This document shows, piece by piece, positions 43,513 through 51,820 of a stretch of DNA of 64,000 nucleotides. The DNA is taken from positions 1 to 64,000 of the forward strand of contig CALXCO010000013.1 of NCBI GenBank assembly GCA_944386805.1, written 5' to 3'. Source of the stretch: an uncultured Clostridia bacterium (GTDB lineage Bacteria; Bacillota; Clostridia; Oscillospirales; Ruminococcaceae). The notes beneath the pieces are model-generated. The model was not told where the DNA came from. It searched no databases and saw only the letters and a list, made by a program, of their open reading frames with translations. The translations under genes were made by a program, and so were the position numbers. Numbering within the stretch: the stretch's first letter is position 1; the number at the start of each line of letters is the position of its first letter.

Positions 43513-43737
43513 TTATCCACCTGACCCAACAGTCGAACGATTTTTCGGTTCAAAATCTGGATACACCCGGAAACGTGTATGAGATTTTGGGATTCTTACA
43601 ATCGGAAAATGTGGAAAACTTCACCCGGATTGTCCGGTTGTAATGTGGAAAACTCTGTTGAAACGGTGGATAAAGTCCGTTAAAATCGGAATTCGACCGT
43701 TTTCCCCCATTCCAGATTTTTTTCGGTATTTTCCACA
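43513..43737. promoter_or_regulatory. Cluster of five DnaA-box-like sites upstream of tepA-ftsK operon
   Basis: Within 225 bases of non-coding sequence are TTTTCCACA at 43729-43737, its reverse complement TGTGGAAAA at 43610-43618 and 43644-43652, and TTATCCACC at 43513-43521 with its reverse complement at 43665-43673. The first three fit the relaxed consensus TTWTNCACA exactly; the others differ from TTATCCACA at the last base. They lie 83-307 bases before the tepA start. The intergenic stretch 43431-43749 holds no gene. Confidence 0.6.
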
Positions 43738-43749
43738 TTGAGAGGTGAA

Positions 43750-43788
43750 AAATGCCGGAATAAAAAACGGATTTTTTCATTCCGGCCG
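43750..43788 (-). terminator. Terminator of the DUF6062-like gene
   Basis: On the minus strand CCGGAATG and ATTCCGG close a hairpin with an A/T-rich inner part (AAAAAATCCGTTTTTT) and run into CATTTTTCACC. It lies 14 bases after the stop. Confidence 0.75.
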
Positions 43789-43801
43789 TTCGAACATCCG
43801 A

Positions 43802-44512
43802 TCAGTCCTGTTCACCGGTTCCCAAGTCACGGGTGGACAGCGCCAGAATTGCCCGTTCAATCGAATCACGGGAATTGCCCCAGTCGGCGTCCGGTCCTGA
43901 ATTGCGGTAATCAAACATCTTGCAAAAATGGGATACATCGGCACCGACCGCTTCCAGATGTCTGTCAAGCAGGGCAACGACCTTTTCCTTAAATACGGGG
44001 TACTCCTTTTTGGAAAGGGTGTCGTGTCCCATCGTCAGCAGTTTTTCCGCATGGGGAAGGCATATGTACTCCTGTTCGGAAAACAGCGTTTTAAAGCTCT
44101 CATCCTTCGCCCACTGACGCAATACTGTATTCAGCATCCCGTCCATCGCCTGCTCAATCTGACTGCACACAAAACAGGTGTCATTAATCGTCTTCATGCC
44201 GATACGCTTGCGGGGTTTGGCCTCTGCCTTATTCAGAATATCACGGTAGCCGTTTTTTCTCAGTTCTCCCAGCAGGCTTTCCAGCATCAATGCCAGCGAC
44301 AGACGATTTTTCTGGCCGAGCATCATTTCAAAATGGTCGGTGCAAAAGCCCAGCCGGTTGGTTTCAATCCGGATATCCGGTTCCATCATCGCGGCACCCA
44401 TGATATATTCTACGCACCGGTGCTCCAGCATATCCCGCATCCGGCAGATCGGGCAGCCGCATTTCGGCTCAAAAACCTCGCTGACCGGTATCGTATAGAT
44501 ACTGTCTCTCAT
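43802..44512 (-). CDS. DUF6062-like Cys-rich protein
   Basis: A 236-residue soluble protein, probably DUF6062. It contains two similar Cys/His units: CGCPICRMRDMLEHRC with GFCTDHFEMML in the first half, and TCFVCSQIEQ with ICLPHAEKLL in the second, suggesting an internal duplication with one zinc site per half. The function is unknown; nucleic acid or protein binding are both open. AAAGGA is seven bases before the ATG. It is monocistronic, with a terminator after it, and faces away from the OGG1-type gene. Confidence 0.75.
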   Translation of the reverse strand: MRDSIYTIPVSEVFEPKCGCPICRMRDMLEHRCVEYIMGAAMMEPDIRIETNRLGFCTDHFEMMLGQKNRLSLALMLESLLGELRKNGYRDILNKAEAKPRKRIGMKTINDTCFVCSQIEQAMDGMLNTVLRQWAKDESFKTLFSEQEYICLPHAEKLLTMGHDTLSKKEYPVFKEKVVALLDRHLEAVGADVSHFCKMFDYRNSGPDADWGNSRDSIERAILALSTRDLGTGEQD

Positions 44513-44704
44513 TATACATTCCTTTCTGCACTGTACAGCGCAATGATTCTACTTTTATGTCCGCTTATCCGCGCACAAATCCCCATAAATTCCCATGGGC
44601 AAATCAGAGCATACCACTCCAGATTATACTTGTTATTATACCACATCTTCTGTTATAATAAAAGAAAACAAAAACATTTTTTCGCAACCCCGAAAGGACC
44701 CCAA
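44513..44704. promoter_or_regulatory. Divergent promoter region, DUF6062-like and OGG1-type genes
   Basis: An AT-rich stretch with TATAAT at 44654-44659 on the plus strand (TTGTTA 18 bases upstream) and TGTGGTATAAT, an extended -10, at 44635-44640 on the minus strand. The two -10 elements are only 13 bases apart and their polymerase sites would overlap. Confidence 0.5.
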
Positions 44705-45553
44705 ATGGACAACTTTTCTCTGCCGCTCCCGCACGGCTTTTCACTGCGGGACACGCTGCTGTGCGGACAGTGCTTCCGATGGGAAGAGAATGCAGACGGC
44801 AGCTTTACCGGTTGGGCTGGTGCCCATCATGCGACACTGTACCAGCAGGGTGATACGCTTCTGGTCACCGGTTCCGACCCGGATTTCTGGGAAGAATATC
44901 TCGATCTCCGGGAAGATTATGACGGTTGGAAGACCACCTTTTCTGCCGACCGGACGCTGTCTGCGGCAATCGAAAAATGCGGCGGTATCCGCATCCTCCG
45001 TCAGCAGCCGTGGGAAACGGTGATTTCCTTTATCATCAGTGCCAACAACAATATTCCGCGCATTCGGGGGATTATTGACCGGCTCTGCTCCGGTTTTGGA
45101 GAGGACGGTCATTTCCCCACTCCGCAGCAACTCGCAGTACAGACCCCTGAAACACTGGCGCCTGTTCGCGCAGGCTTCCGTACCAAATACATACTGGACG
45201 CTGCTCAGAAAGTGGCAGATGGAACGCTGAATCTGGATGAAATTTCCAGCATGCCGCTGGATGACGCCAGAAAACAGCTGATGACCGTCAAAGGTATTGG
45301 CCCAAAGGTCGCCGAATGTATCCTGCTTTATGGATTTCACCGGCTGGATGCCTTTCCGGTCGACACCTGGATTAAAAAAATCCTTTGCCGCTGTTATCCG
45401 GACGGATTTCCCGAATGGATTGTGCCAAAAGGAGTAGCCCAGCAGTATCTGTTTCATTATATCCGCATCTATTGCCCAAAGGAGGAAGAAAATGCAGCAA
45501 CCGGTTTATCAACTGACGGACAAGGGACTGCAAAAAGCCTGGCAGCTTTTTGA
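44705..45553 (+). CDS. OGG1-type 8-oxoguanine DNA glycosylase/lyase
   Basis: A 282-residue HhH-GPD glycosylase. The N-terminal domain reads DTLLCGQCFRW; the helix-hairpin-helix is LMTVKGIGPKVAECILLYG, with catalytic Lys K201 and, 19 residues later, Asp D220 in AFPVDTW, the same spacing as K249/D268 of human OGG1. It removes 8-oxoguanine from DNA and nicks the strand. AAAGGA is seven bases before the ATG at 44705. The last about 20 residues (after HYIRIYCPKE) go past the usual family end and overlap the next gene by 62 bases. Confidence 0.92.
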   Translation: MDNFSLPLPHGFSLRDTLLCGQCFRWEENADGSFTGWAGAHHATLYQQGDTLLVTGSDPDFWEEYLDLREDYDGWKTTFSADRTLSAAIEKCGGIRILRQQPWETVISFIISANNNIPRIRGIIDRLCSGFGEDGHFPTPQQLAVQTPETLAPVRAGFRTKYILDAAQKVADGTLNLDEISSMPLDDARKQLMTVKGIGPKVAECILLYGFHRLDAFPVDTWIKKILCRCYPDGFPEWIVPKGVAQQYLFHYIRIYCPKEEENAATGLSTDGQGTAKSLAAF

Positions 45554-46322
45554 CGGTACCGAAGAAACGCTGGTCTGGTCGGCGTTACAGGGCATTATGG
45601 GAGAGGTCACCGGTGACGACCCGGACCAGCCTTCCACTGTACTAACCATTACCGCAGATTTTGCATTTTTTGCCGGTGACCCGGATACATCCGCTGCCGA
45701 AGCGCTAATTCGCAGCGTAACAGTCCCGCTGCTTGGATGCGGCGACCACCAGACAGAATGTTGGAAGGAGCGTATTCTGTCCATCTGGTCGGATGCCCAA
45801 ATTTTTGACCGTTACACAATTGAAAAAAATACCCAGTTTGACCGCCAAATGCTGCAAGCGTACGCTGCAAAACTGCCGGATGGATTCACAATGGTTCCAA
45901 TCGACGAAAGCTGGTATGAACGCTGTCTGAAAGAAAAATGGATGTGCGATTTTGTCTCCAGCTTTTCGTCAGCAAGTGATTTTGTCGAACACGGCATCGG
46001 CTTTCTGGCAATTGACCCGTTGGGACAGCCTGCGGCCGGAGCTTCCAGTTACACCGTTTATCAGGGTGGAATTGAAATTGAAGTCGACACAAACGAAAAC
46101 TACCGCCGGATGGGGCTTGCGCTGGCTGCCTGTGCAAAACTGATTCTGGCATGCCTGAACAAAGGACTCTACCCCAGCTGGGACGCTGCCAACCTGGCGA
46201 GTGTATCCCTTGCCCGGAAACTTGGCTACCAGCCGGGCCATCATTACGAGGTCTTTTATCTGCCGCAGATGGATGCCCAGCAGACCGCAGCCGGTCAGGT
46301 CGAATTTAGCGAAAAAACGTAA
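45492..46322 (+). CDS. GNAT acetyltransferase
   Basis: A 276-residue protein whose second half is GNAT-like: GIEIEVDTNENYRRMGLALAACAKLI carries the acetyl-CoA loop (YRRMGLA), and YPSWDAANLASVSLARKLGY is typical of the GNAT_acetyltran group. The first half is family-specific. The substrate is unknown. AAAGGAGG is six bases before the ATG, which lies inside the 3' end of the glycosylase gene in another frame, so expression is linked. Confidence 0.85.
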   Translation: MQQPVYQLTDKGLQKAWQLFDGTEETLVWSALQGIMGEVTGDDPDQPSTVLTITADFAFFAGDPDTSAAEALIRSVTVPLLGCGDHQTECWKERILSIWSDAQIFDRYTIEKNTQFDRQMLQAYAAKLPDGFTMVPIDESWYERCLKEKWMCDFVSSFSSASDFVEHGIGFLAIDPLGQPAAGASSYTVYQGGIEIEVDTNENYRRMGLALAACAKLILACLNKGLYPSWDAANLASVSLARKLGYQPGHHYEVFYLPQMDAQQTAAGQVEFSEKT

Positions 46323-46407
46323 AAATCCTGTCTGTCGGTTTTTTTCACAATTCATCAGAAAAGCAAAAACTTTTTCTGTCTCCATACACAATTTGTCCAT
46401 TTTCCCT

Positions 46408-46436
46408 TTGCAAACAGGGCACCGCTATGATATAAT
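46408..46436 (+). promoter_or_regulatory. Promoter of the antiporter gene
   Basis: TTGCAA, 17 bases, TATAAT, about 50 bases before the GTG start. Confidence 0.75.
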
Positions 46437-46486
46437 CGGTAGTTGGAAAAAACCGTTATTTTCAACGGCTGTCAGGAGGAATTTTA

Positions 46487-47713
46487 GTGGAAGCCTATTC
46501 TATTTTAAGGGATTTGTGCATTATCATCGTTTTTGGCAAGGCGTTCGGCATCCTTGCCCGAAAACTGCGTGCACCCCAAGTGGTCGGTGAGATTATAGCC
46601 GGTCTGGTGATTGGCCCGTGTGTACTGGGGATCGTCCAGCAGACCGATTTTCTGTCGGTTATGGCAGAAATCGGCGTTATCCTGCTGATGTTTTCCGCAG
46701 GACTGGAAACCAGTATCCAGGATTTGAAACGAACCGGTCTCATTGCGTTTCTGATTGCCTGCTCCGGCGTACTGGTTCCGCTGATTGGCGGTACTTTACT
46801 GTATGAGGTCTTCTATGGGTTCAGCCCATGGGGAAGCGAAAACTTCCTGAAGGCTCTGATGATGGGCTGTATCATGACCGCAACCTCGGTTTCGATTACG
46901 GTACGTGCTCTTCAGGAGCTGGGACATCTGAAAGGAATCGTCGGTACAACAATTATGAGCGCCGCCATTATCGACGACGTTATCGGTATTATCGTGCTGA
47001 CCATCGTCCTCGGCTTTAAGGACCCCAGCGCAAATATCGGACGCACCTGCCTGATGACAGCGCTGTTCTTTGTACTGGCGCTGGTACTGGGTTATGTTAT
47101 TTTCCGTATCTTCAAGATATTTGATGACCATTATCTGCATACCCGGCGTGTTCCGATTCTGGGACTGGCACTGTGCATGTTCATGGCTTATGTTGCCGAA
47201 CAGTACTTTGGCGTCGCAGATATTACCGGCGCTTATCTGGCCGGCATTATCCTGTCGTCGCTTAAGGACGCCGATTACATCGCCGAAAAGATGGATATCA
47301 ACTCCTATATGCTTTTCGGTCCGGTTTTCTTTGCCTCGATTGGTCTGAAAACGGATATCAGCGGATTGACACCTGCCATTCTGATCTTCTGCATCTGCTT
47401 TGTACTGGTCGCGATGGTCACCAAGATTATCGGCTGCGGACTGATGTCAAAGGTCTTCCACTTCAACTGGAATGAATCGATAAAAATCGGTGTCGGTATG
47501 ATGACCCGCGGTGAGGTCGCACTGATTGTCGCACAAAAGGGTCTGGCGATTGGCCTGCTGGATTCGACCTACTTTACAGCGGTCATCCTGCTGATTATCT
47601 GCTCGTCCATTCTGACCCCTGTCCTGCTCAAACTGCTGTATGCGCGCTTTCCTGACAACACTGAACATCTCGAAGGCCGTTACTCCAGCGAACCTGCACA
47701 GCAGAATACCTGA
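46487..47713 (+). CDS. CPA2-type cation/proton antiporter
   Basis: A 408-residue membrane protein with about 12 helices. GEIIAGLVIGPCVLG and LLMFSAGLETS near the start are typical of Na+/H+ or K+/H+ exchangers of the KefB/GerN group, and SAAIIDDVIGIIVL carries the paired Asp of the ion site. It lacks the TrkA-N regulatory domain found in KefB. GerN-like proteins act in spore germination in Bacillus; here the role is open. The start is GTG with AGGAGG about nine bases before. It has its own promoter and terminator. Confidence 0.92.
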   Translation: MEAYSILRDLCIIIVFGKAFGILARKLRAPQVVGEIIAGLVIGPCVLGIVQQTDFLSVMAEIGVILLMFSAGLETSIQDLKRTGLIAFLIACSGVLVPLIGGTLLYEVFYGFSPWGSENFLKALMMGCIMTATSVSITVRALQELGHLKGIVGTTIMSAAIIDDVIGIIVLTIVLGFKDPSANIGRTCLMTALFFVLALVLGYVIFRIFKIFDDHYLHTRRVPILGLALCMFMAYVAEQYFGVADITGAYLAGIILSSLKDADYIAEKMDINSYMLFGPVFFASIGLKTDISGLTPAILIFCICFVLVAMVTKIIGCGLMSKVFHFNWNESIKIGVGMMTRGEVALIVAQKGLAIGLLDSTYFTAVILLIICSSILTPVLLKLLYARFPDNTEHLEGRYSSEPAQQNT

Positions 47714-47719
47714 TCGATT

Positions 47720-47752
47720 CCCGGACAGTTACCGCTGTCCGGGTTTTATTTT
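47720..47752 (+). terminator. Terminator of the antiporter gene
   Basis: CCCGGACAG, 6-base loop, CTGTCCGGG, then TTTTATTTT. Confidence 0.93.
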
Positions 47753-47760
47753 ACGCAGAA

Positions 47761-47796
47761 ATGCCCGGTCTACAATAGCTTTGCAGACCGGGCATT
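47761..47796. terminator. Second hairpin, probable terminator of the lipoprotein gene
   Basis: ATGCCCGGTCT and AGACCGGGCAT form an 11-bp stem with a T run on the plus side and TTTCTG on the minus side, between convergent genes. Confidence 0.75.
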
Positions 47797-47809
47797 TTAT
47801 CATCCAAAG

Positions 47810-49024
47810 TTATTCAAGGTGTTTGGGGGAGTGCTTTTTCAGTGAAGCATCGTTGGTCTCAAAGGTCATACCATTGACCCAATCCTGCTCATACTGAGTA
47901 AATTCTTCCCATTTCTCATTTTGCAGGATGGTATCGCGATAGCTCTCAAATCCTTCGTCATCATTTTCCAGACGGCTCCAGATATAGAAAGTACCATCCT
48001 CGTCGTAATAGCTGCCATACTCACCAGCCTGTGCGTCAAACAATGCAGTGACAACATCTTCCGGATAAGTGGTATCGTCACTGGTGATATAGAAAGAAGT
48101 ATCGCTATCTTCCTCTTCTGTAGAGGTCTCTTCCGTAGCTTCCTCTGAAGTCTCTTCGGAAGCTGTCTCGGACGTTTCCTCAGAAACCTCCTCCGAAGAC
48201 TCCTCGGAAGCCGCCTCAGACGTTTCTTCAGAGACCTCCTCGGAAGACTCCTCGGAAGTTGCCTCAGATGCTTCCTCAGAAGTCTCAGCATCAGAAGAGG
48301 TATCCTCATCATTAGAAGTTGCGGTGTATTCAGCCTTGACCGTTTCAAAATCGGTACCATTTTCAAGATCTTCCAGAATACGGTCTACTTCTTTCTGCTT
48401 GATTTCCAGCTCGTTTCCGGTCAGCGCCTCTCCATTCTCATCGGAAGCGTCCACCTGGAAAACATTGACATGCGCATACTGCTCATCAAAAATGGCGCGC
48501 AGATCATCGACACTGACTGCCCGTTCGCCGTCCTCGCCGTAAATATCAAAGAACAGCTGGGACTCCTTGAAAGAATTGGTCAGCAGCTTGCGGTAAGAAG
48601 TTTCTGCACAGCCCTGCTCCTCATACGAAGAAGATACATACGACCAGTAATAATCGATATAGCTGTCGATATAAGACTGCTCATCCTCAGAGAAGGAAAG
48701 GCCATATTCGTCAAATTTGCTTTCAACCGCCAGATACTTTTTCGCAAGGGTATCGGTGCGGTTGACGACCCAGTCAAGTGCATCCTGTGAGTCAATCTGC
48801 TGGCTGTACAGCGAAGTGGATGTGTCAATTCCATCCTGAGACATTGCTTCATTGTAAGCATTGATCGAAAGTCCGATATACATACCCGAAGTAACTTCAT
48901 ACGCCCCATCCGAAGTACGGTAGGTCCAGGAAGTATCCTGATTGCAGGAAGACAGGCTGCCGACAGCCAGGGCGCAGGCCGCAAACAGGGCGGCGGATTT
49001 CAAAACAGCTTTCAAGATTTTCAT
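47810..49024 (-). CDS. Foldase-like lipoprotein with Ser/Glu tandem repeats
   Basis: A 404-residue predicted lipoprotein: signal peptide with lipobox LSSC (Cys27). The helical part (about 60-185, acidic and Tyr/Ser-rich) and later YPEDVVTALFDAQAGEYGSYYDEDGTFYIWSRLE resemble the chaperone arm and the end of the parvulin domain of PrsA/SurA-type foldases. A Ser/Glu/Thr tract at about 240-305, built of 16-residue repeats (SEESSEEVSEETSE), interrupts the parvulin-like part. A PPIase role is inferred and the active-site residues are not clear. AAAGG stands close to the ATG. It is transcribed alone. Confidence 0.75.
   Translation of the reverse strand: MKILKAVLKSAALFAACALAVGSLSSCNQDTSWTYRTSDGAYEVTSGMYIGLSINAYNEAMSQDGIDTSTSLYSQQIDSQDALDWVVNRTDTLAKKYLAVESKFDEYGLSFSEDEQSYIDSYIDYYWSYVSSSYEEQGCAETSYRKLLTNSFKESQLFFDIYGEDGERAVSVDDLRAIFDEQYAHVNVFQVDASDENGEALTGNELEIKQKEVDRILEDLENGTDFETVKAEYTATSNDEDTSSDAETSEEASEATSEESSEEVSEETSEAASEESSEEVSEETSETASEETSEEATEETSTEEEDSDTSFYITSDDTTYPEDVVTALFDAQAGEYGSYYDEDGTFYIWSRLENDDEGFESYRDTILQNEKWEEFTQYEQDWVNGMTFETNDASLKKHSPKHLE
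48126..48294. repeat. 48-bp tandem repeats inside the lipoprotein gene
   Basis: Two near-identical 48-bp units (48171-48218 and 48219-48266) with degenerate partial copies on both sides. Each unit encodes 16 residues, so copy-number change would keep the frame. Confidence 0.88.
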
Positions 49025-49094
49025 CCTTTCTATAGTACGTCCACAACTGGCAGTGCCTGGCCGGGACGGCTATATATAACACGATATCCTTAGC

Positions 49095-49123
49095 ATTATA
49101 CACGATTTTTGCGTCCTTGTCCA
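49095..49123 (-). promoter_or_regulatory. Promoter of the lipoprotein gene
   Basis: TGGACA, 17 bases, TATAAT on the minus strand, about 70 bases before the start. Confidence 0.75.
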
Positions 49124-49140
49124 GTATAACGCCCAAAAAT

Positions 49141-50016
49141 TCATCGGGACTTCACACAATCCTCCTGATGGCGGTGGTAAAAGAACAGCGCAACTCCGCT
49201 GCCGCAGATCAGCAGGTATCCGAGAATACTCAACTGATCGGGAATCTGCTGAAACAGAACAAATCCCAAAACCGCGGAAAAGATAACCTGTGAATAGTCA
49301 TAGACCGAAATTTCCCTTGCAGGTGCGTAACAATAAGCAGCCGTAATCGCAAACTGTCCTCCCGAAGCGGCCAGTCCGGCACCCAGCAGCGCAAGCAGCT
49401 GCATTCCGCTCATCGGATGATAATCAAACACCAGAAACGGCAGTGTTACCAGACAGGAAAAGGCTGAAAAGAACAATACAATGACCGTCCGGTTAATTCC
49501 CGTCTGTCCGAGCTTGCGCACCATTGTATAAGCGGCACCGGCTCCCGCGCCGCCCAGCAGACCAATCAGCGACGGGAACAAATCCATGTTTGACAAAGTC
49601 GGCCGGATAATCAGCAGGCTTCCGCCAAATGCCGCCAGCACCGCTGCTCCCTGAACCGGTGTAATTTTTTCTTTGAGTACCAGCAGGGAACAGATAATCG
49701 CAAAAAACGGAGACATCTTATTCAGCATCGAAGCGTCCGATAAAACCAGATGGTCGACCGCGTAAAAGTTGCACAGAATGCCGATTGTCCCAAAGACGGA
49801 ACGCAGAATCAGCAGCGGAAGCTGACGGCGGGTAATTTTCGGCAACTGTTTTTCCCTGAGCAGTAAAATCAGCGCAAATACCGCCGCAATCAGATTGCGG
49901 AAAAAGCTTTTCTGAACGCTTGGGAGTTCACCTGCCAGCCGTACACAGACATTCATCACCGCAAAACAAAAGGCAGATGACAGAATACAGGCAATCCCTT
50001 TGGAATAACGATTCAT
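49141..50016 (-). CDS. EamA/DMT family transporter
   Basis: A 291-residue membrane protein with ten hydrophobic helices in two EamA halves. KSFFRNLIAAVFALILLL is typical of the first half, and FGGSLLIIRP ends it. Cargo is unknown; relatives move amino acids, nucleotides or drugs. The ATG at 50016 is used because AAGGGA is nine bases before it; earlier in-frame starts at 50025 and 50079 have no well spaced RBS. Confidence 0.9.
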   Translation of the reverse strand: MNRYSKGIACILSSAFCFAVMNVCVRLAGELPSVQKSFFRNLIAAVFALILLLREKQLPKITRRQLPLLILRSVFGTIGILCNFYAVDHLVLSDASMLNKMSPFFAIICSLLVLKEKITPVQGAAVLAAFGGSLLIIRPTLSNMDLFPSLIGLLGGAGAGAAYTMVRKLGQTGINRTVIVLFFSAFSCLVTLPFLVFDYHPMSGMQLLALLGAGLAASGGQFAITAAYCYAPAREISVYDYSQVIFSAVLGFVLFQQIPDQLSILGYLLICGSGVALFFYHRHQEDCVKSR

Positions 50017-50080
50017 ATACTCCATTCCCTTCTCATTGATCTCAACTTTTACGATACCACTTTCCGCGCCTTTTGGCAAG

Positions 50081-50120
50081 AAAAAAGCCGGGCTGAACAG
50101 ATAATCCGTCCATACCCGGC
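50081..50120 (-). terminator. Terminator of the lytic transglycosylase gene
   Basis: GCCGGGT and GCCCGGC enclose a longer loop on the minus strand and are followed by TTTTTTCTTG. Confidence 0.8.
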
Positions 50121-50129
50121 AGATTGCCG

Positions 50130-50813
50130 TTATTCTGATTCGGTCAGCAGCTTATGATACCGTTCCCGTGCCTCACTGACTTTGACGACATAATTGGCCG
50201 TTTCGGTATACGGGATATGCTCCAGCGTCGCCCCATCCGACGAATACTGTGCATCCTCCAGCCATTTTGCCACAATATTGGGGCCGGCATTATATCCGGC
50301 ATAGACCGTCTCCCATACCCCAAACCGTTCATACAGATAGGACAGGTAATAGACGCCATATCGGATGTTGGTATCCGGGTCAAAGATGTCGGCTTCCTGC
50401 TCTCCCGGTGTCTCAGCAGAAACTGCCGGCTGTGCATTGCCCTCGGCCTCACCCGACTCCGTGTCCGTTTCACCCAGCCGTCCCTGAATCCAGTCATATG
50501 TATCCGGCATCAACTGCATCAGTCCGCAGGCGCCGACACCGGACTGCGCGTCTGCGTCAAAATGGCTCTCTGTTTCAATAACCGCATAAACCACCTCAAG
50601 AGGGACATCATATTCCGTTGCGTAATGGCTTGCTGTAGACGCATATTCCCAGTCCAGTGCTTCGGACGCATCATTATGACTGAACATCCAGATGGTGCTC
50701 CATATCAGCCCGATGATCGCCGCAAGCAGTCCAATCCCTGCCACTGCCACAATCCCGGACCGAAACAGGATACGCCGTCTGCGTCTTTTTTCCCGCATAT
50801 TTTTTCCGCGCAA
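50130..50813 (-). CDS. Membrane-anchored lytic transglycosylase
   Basis: A 227-residue protein with an Arg-rich start, one membrane helix (about 19-41) and an SLT domain (about 60-220). Catalytic Glu is E82 in IETESHF; GACGLMQLMP, INI/RYGVYYLSYLY and YAGYNAGP are the conserved SLT motifs. It cuts glycan strands to give anhydro-muropeptides. An acidic, probably disordered insert (about 112-142) separates the GLMQ and RYG blocks. The start is a TTG with AGGAGG seven bases before; an ATG five codons later is 22 bases from that site. It faces the polysaccharide deacetylase gene back-to-back. Confidence 0.92.
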   Translation of the reverse strand: MRGKNMREKRRRRRILFRSGIVAVAGIGLLAAIIGLIWSTIWMFSHNDASEALDWEYASTASHYATEYDVPLEVVYAVIETESHFDADAQSGVGACGLMQLMPDTYDWIQGRLGETDTESGEAEGNAQPAVSAETPGEQEADIFDPDTNIRYGVYYLSYLYERFGVWETVYAGYNAGPNIVAKWLEDAQYSSDGATLEHIPYTETANYVVKVSEARERYHKLLTESE

Positions 50814-50839
50814 GATAAGCCCTCCTTTGCATCTTTTTC

Positions 50840-50868
50840 ATTATACCCATCCGCTGCCATTCTGTCAA
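50840..50868 (-). promoter_or_regulatory. Promoter of the lytic transglycosylase gene
   Basis: Perfect TTGACA, 17 bases, TATAAT on the minus strand. Confidence 0.9.
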
Positions 50869-50946
50869 ACACTGCCGGTGCATACCCGGAAGACAATACG
50901 CATACTCTGAAACTGTATCCGTTTGCCGAAGGGAAGGGATTGGTCT

Positions 50947-51708
50947 ATGGGTAAAAAACGGCTGAGGGTTCGCAAAAAGCCTGCCGCTGTTCTGTTCATT
51001 TGTATGCTGTTTGTGTTCGGGGCAGTCCTGGCATTTTATCTGCTGCACCGTACCGAAGCGCAGCCGGTTCCGACCGGTGCAGAGCCGACGCCACAAAAGA
51101 CAGTCTACCTGACGTTCGATGATGGGCCGTCCGGCGTCACCGCAGAGATACTCGACTATCTCAAGCAGGAATCGATTCCGGCCACTTTTTTTGTCATCGG
51201 CATGGAAACCAAACGGGCAGATGAGCTGCTCCCACGGATGCTGGAGGAAGGGCATTCCATTGGGATGCACAGTTATTCCCATAAATACCAGCAGATCTAC
51301 GATTCAGCCGACAGCTTCTTTCAGGATCTGGACCAGCTGGCTGATTATCTGACCCAGATTATCGGGTATGCACCCGACTTTTTCCGGTTTCCCGGCGGCA
51401 GCTGCAATTCGACCGCCGACCCACAGGTGCTGGAAGAAATCAAACAGACTGCCACCAAACGTGGGCTGGTCTGGTTTGACTGGAATTCAGTCGCGGAGGA
51501 CAGCGGTGCAAGCGCCGCCGACCCTGAGACAATGGCCGATAATATCATCTCCACCGGTGGAGATAAGGACCGTATTCTTATTTTGATGCACGATAATTCT
51601 GTCCGGACAACGGCTGTCGACTGTCTGAAAATCATTGTTCCCTACTATCGTGAAAAGGGATACCACTTCGAGGCATTGACAGCAGATACGCCGCCGATAC
51701 AATTTTAG
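50947..51708 (+). CDS. Membrane-anchored polysaccharide deacetylase
   Basis: A 253-residue protein with a basic start and a membrane helix (about 12-33), then a NodB domain: VYLTFDDGPSG (catalytic base and metal Asp), GMHSYSH (metal His pair), RFPGGS and LILMHDNS. It removes acetyl groups from peptidoglycan or another cell-wall glycan, outside the membrane. AAGGGAAGGGA is seven bases before the ATG at 50947, so I do not use the frame back to 50923. No clear promoter was found between it and the divergent transglycosylase gene. Confidence 0.92.
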   Translation: MGKKRLRVRKKPAAVLFICMLFVFGAVLAFYLLHRTEAQPVPTGAEPTPQKTVYLTFDDGPSGVTAEILDYLKQESIPATFFVIGMETKRADELLPRMLEEGHSIGMHSYSHKYQQIYDSADSFFQDLDQLADYLTQIIGYAPDFFRFPGGSCNSTADPQVLEEIKQTATKRGLVWFDWNSVAEDSGASAADPETMADNIISTGGDKDRILILMHDNSVRTTAVDCLKIIVPYYREKGYHFEALTADTPPIQF

Positions 51709-51777
51709 GCGGTTTTGTTCGTGCAATTTGCACTTTTGCAAGTTACAAAATTCGTTATTTTGACGATATTTTTTCTC

Positions 51778-51806
51778 TGTACAAATGCAGAAAGGTGTGA
51801 TAAAAT
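51778..51806 (+). promoter_or_regulatory. Probable promoter of tRNA-Ala
   Basis: TGTACA, 17 bases, TAAAAT, ending 14 bases before the mature tRNA. The -35 is a partial match. Confidence 0.55.
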
Positions 51807-51820
51807 AAAAATATGTCTTT

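Noticed and set aside
43431..43801. Chromosomal replication origin
   Set aside because: DnaA-like boxes are present, but there is no dnaA, dnaN, rpmH, rnpA, gyrase or parA/B gene nearby and no long AT-rich unwinding region; the gene order is that of the ftsK region.
48126..48294. CRISPR-like or mobile direct repeats
   Set aside because: The units are tandem without spacers, lie in frame within a coding gene and encode a Ser/Glu protein repeat.
51720..51732. Terminator of the polysaccharide deacetylase gene
   Set aside because: GTGCAATTTGCAC is a perfect but very short stem with only a few Ts after it; too weak to call.
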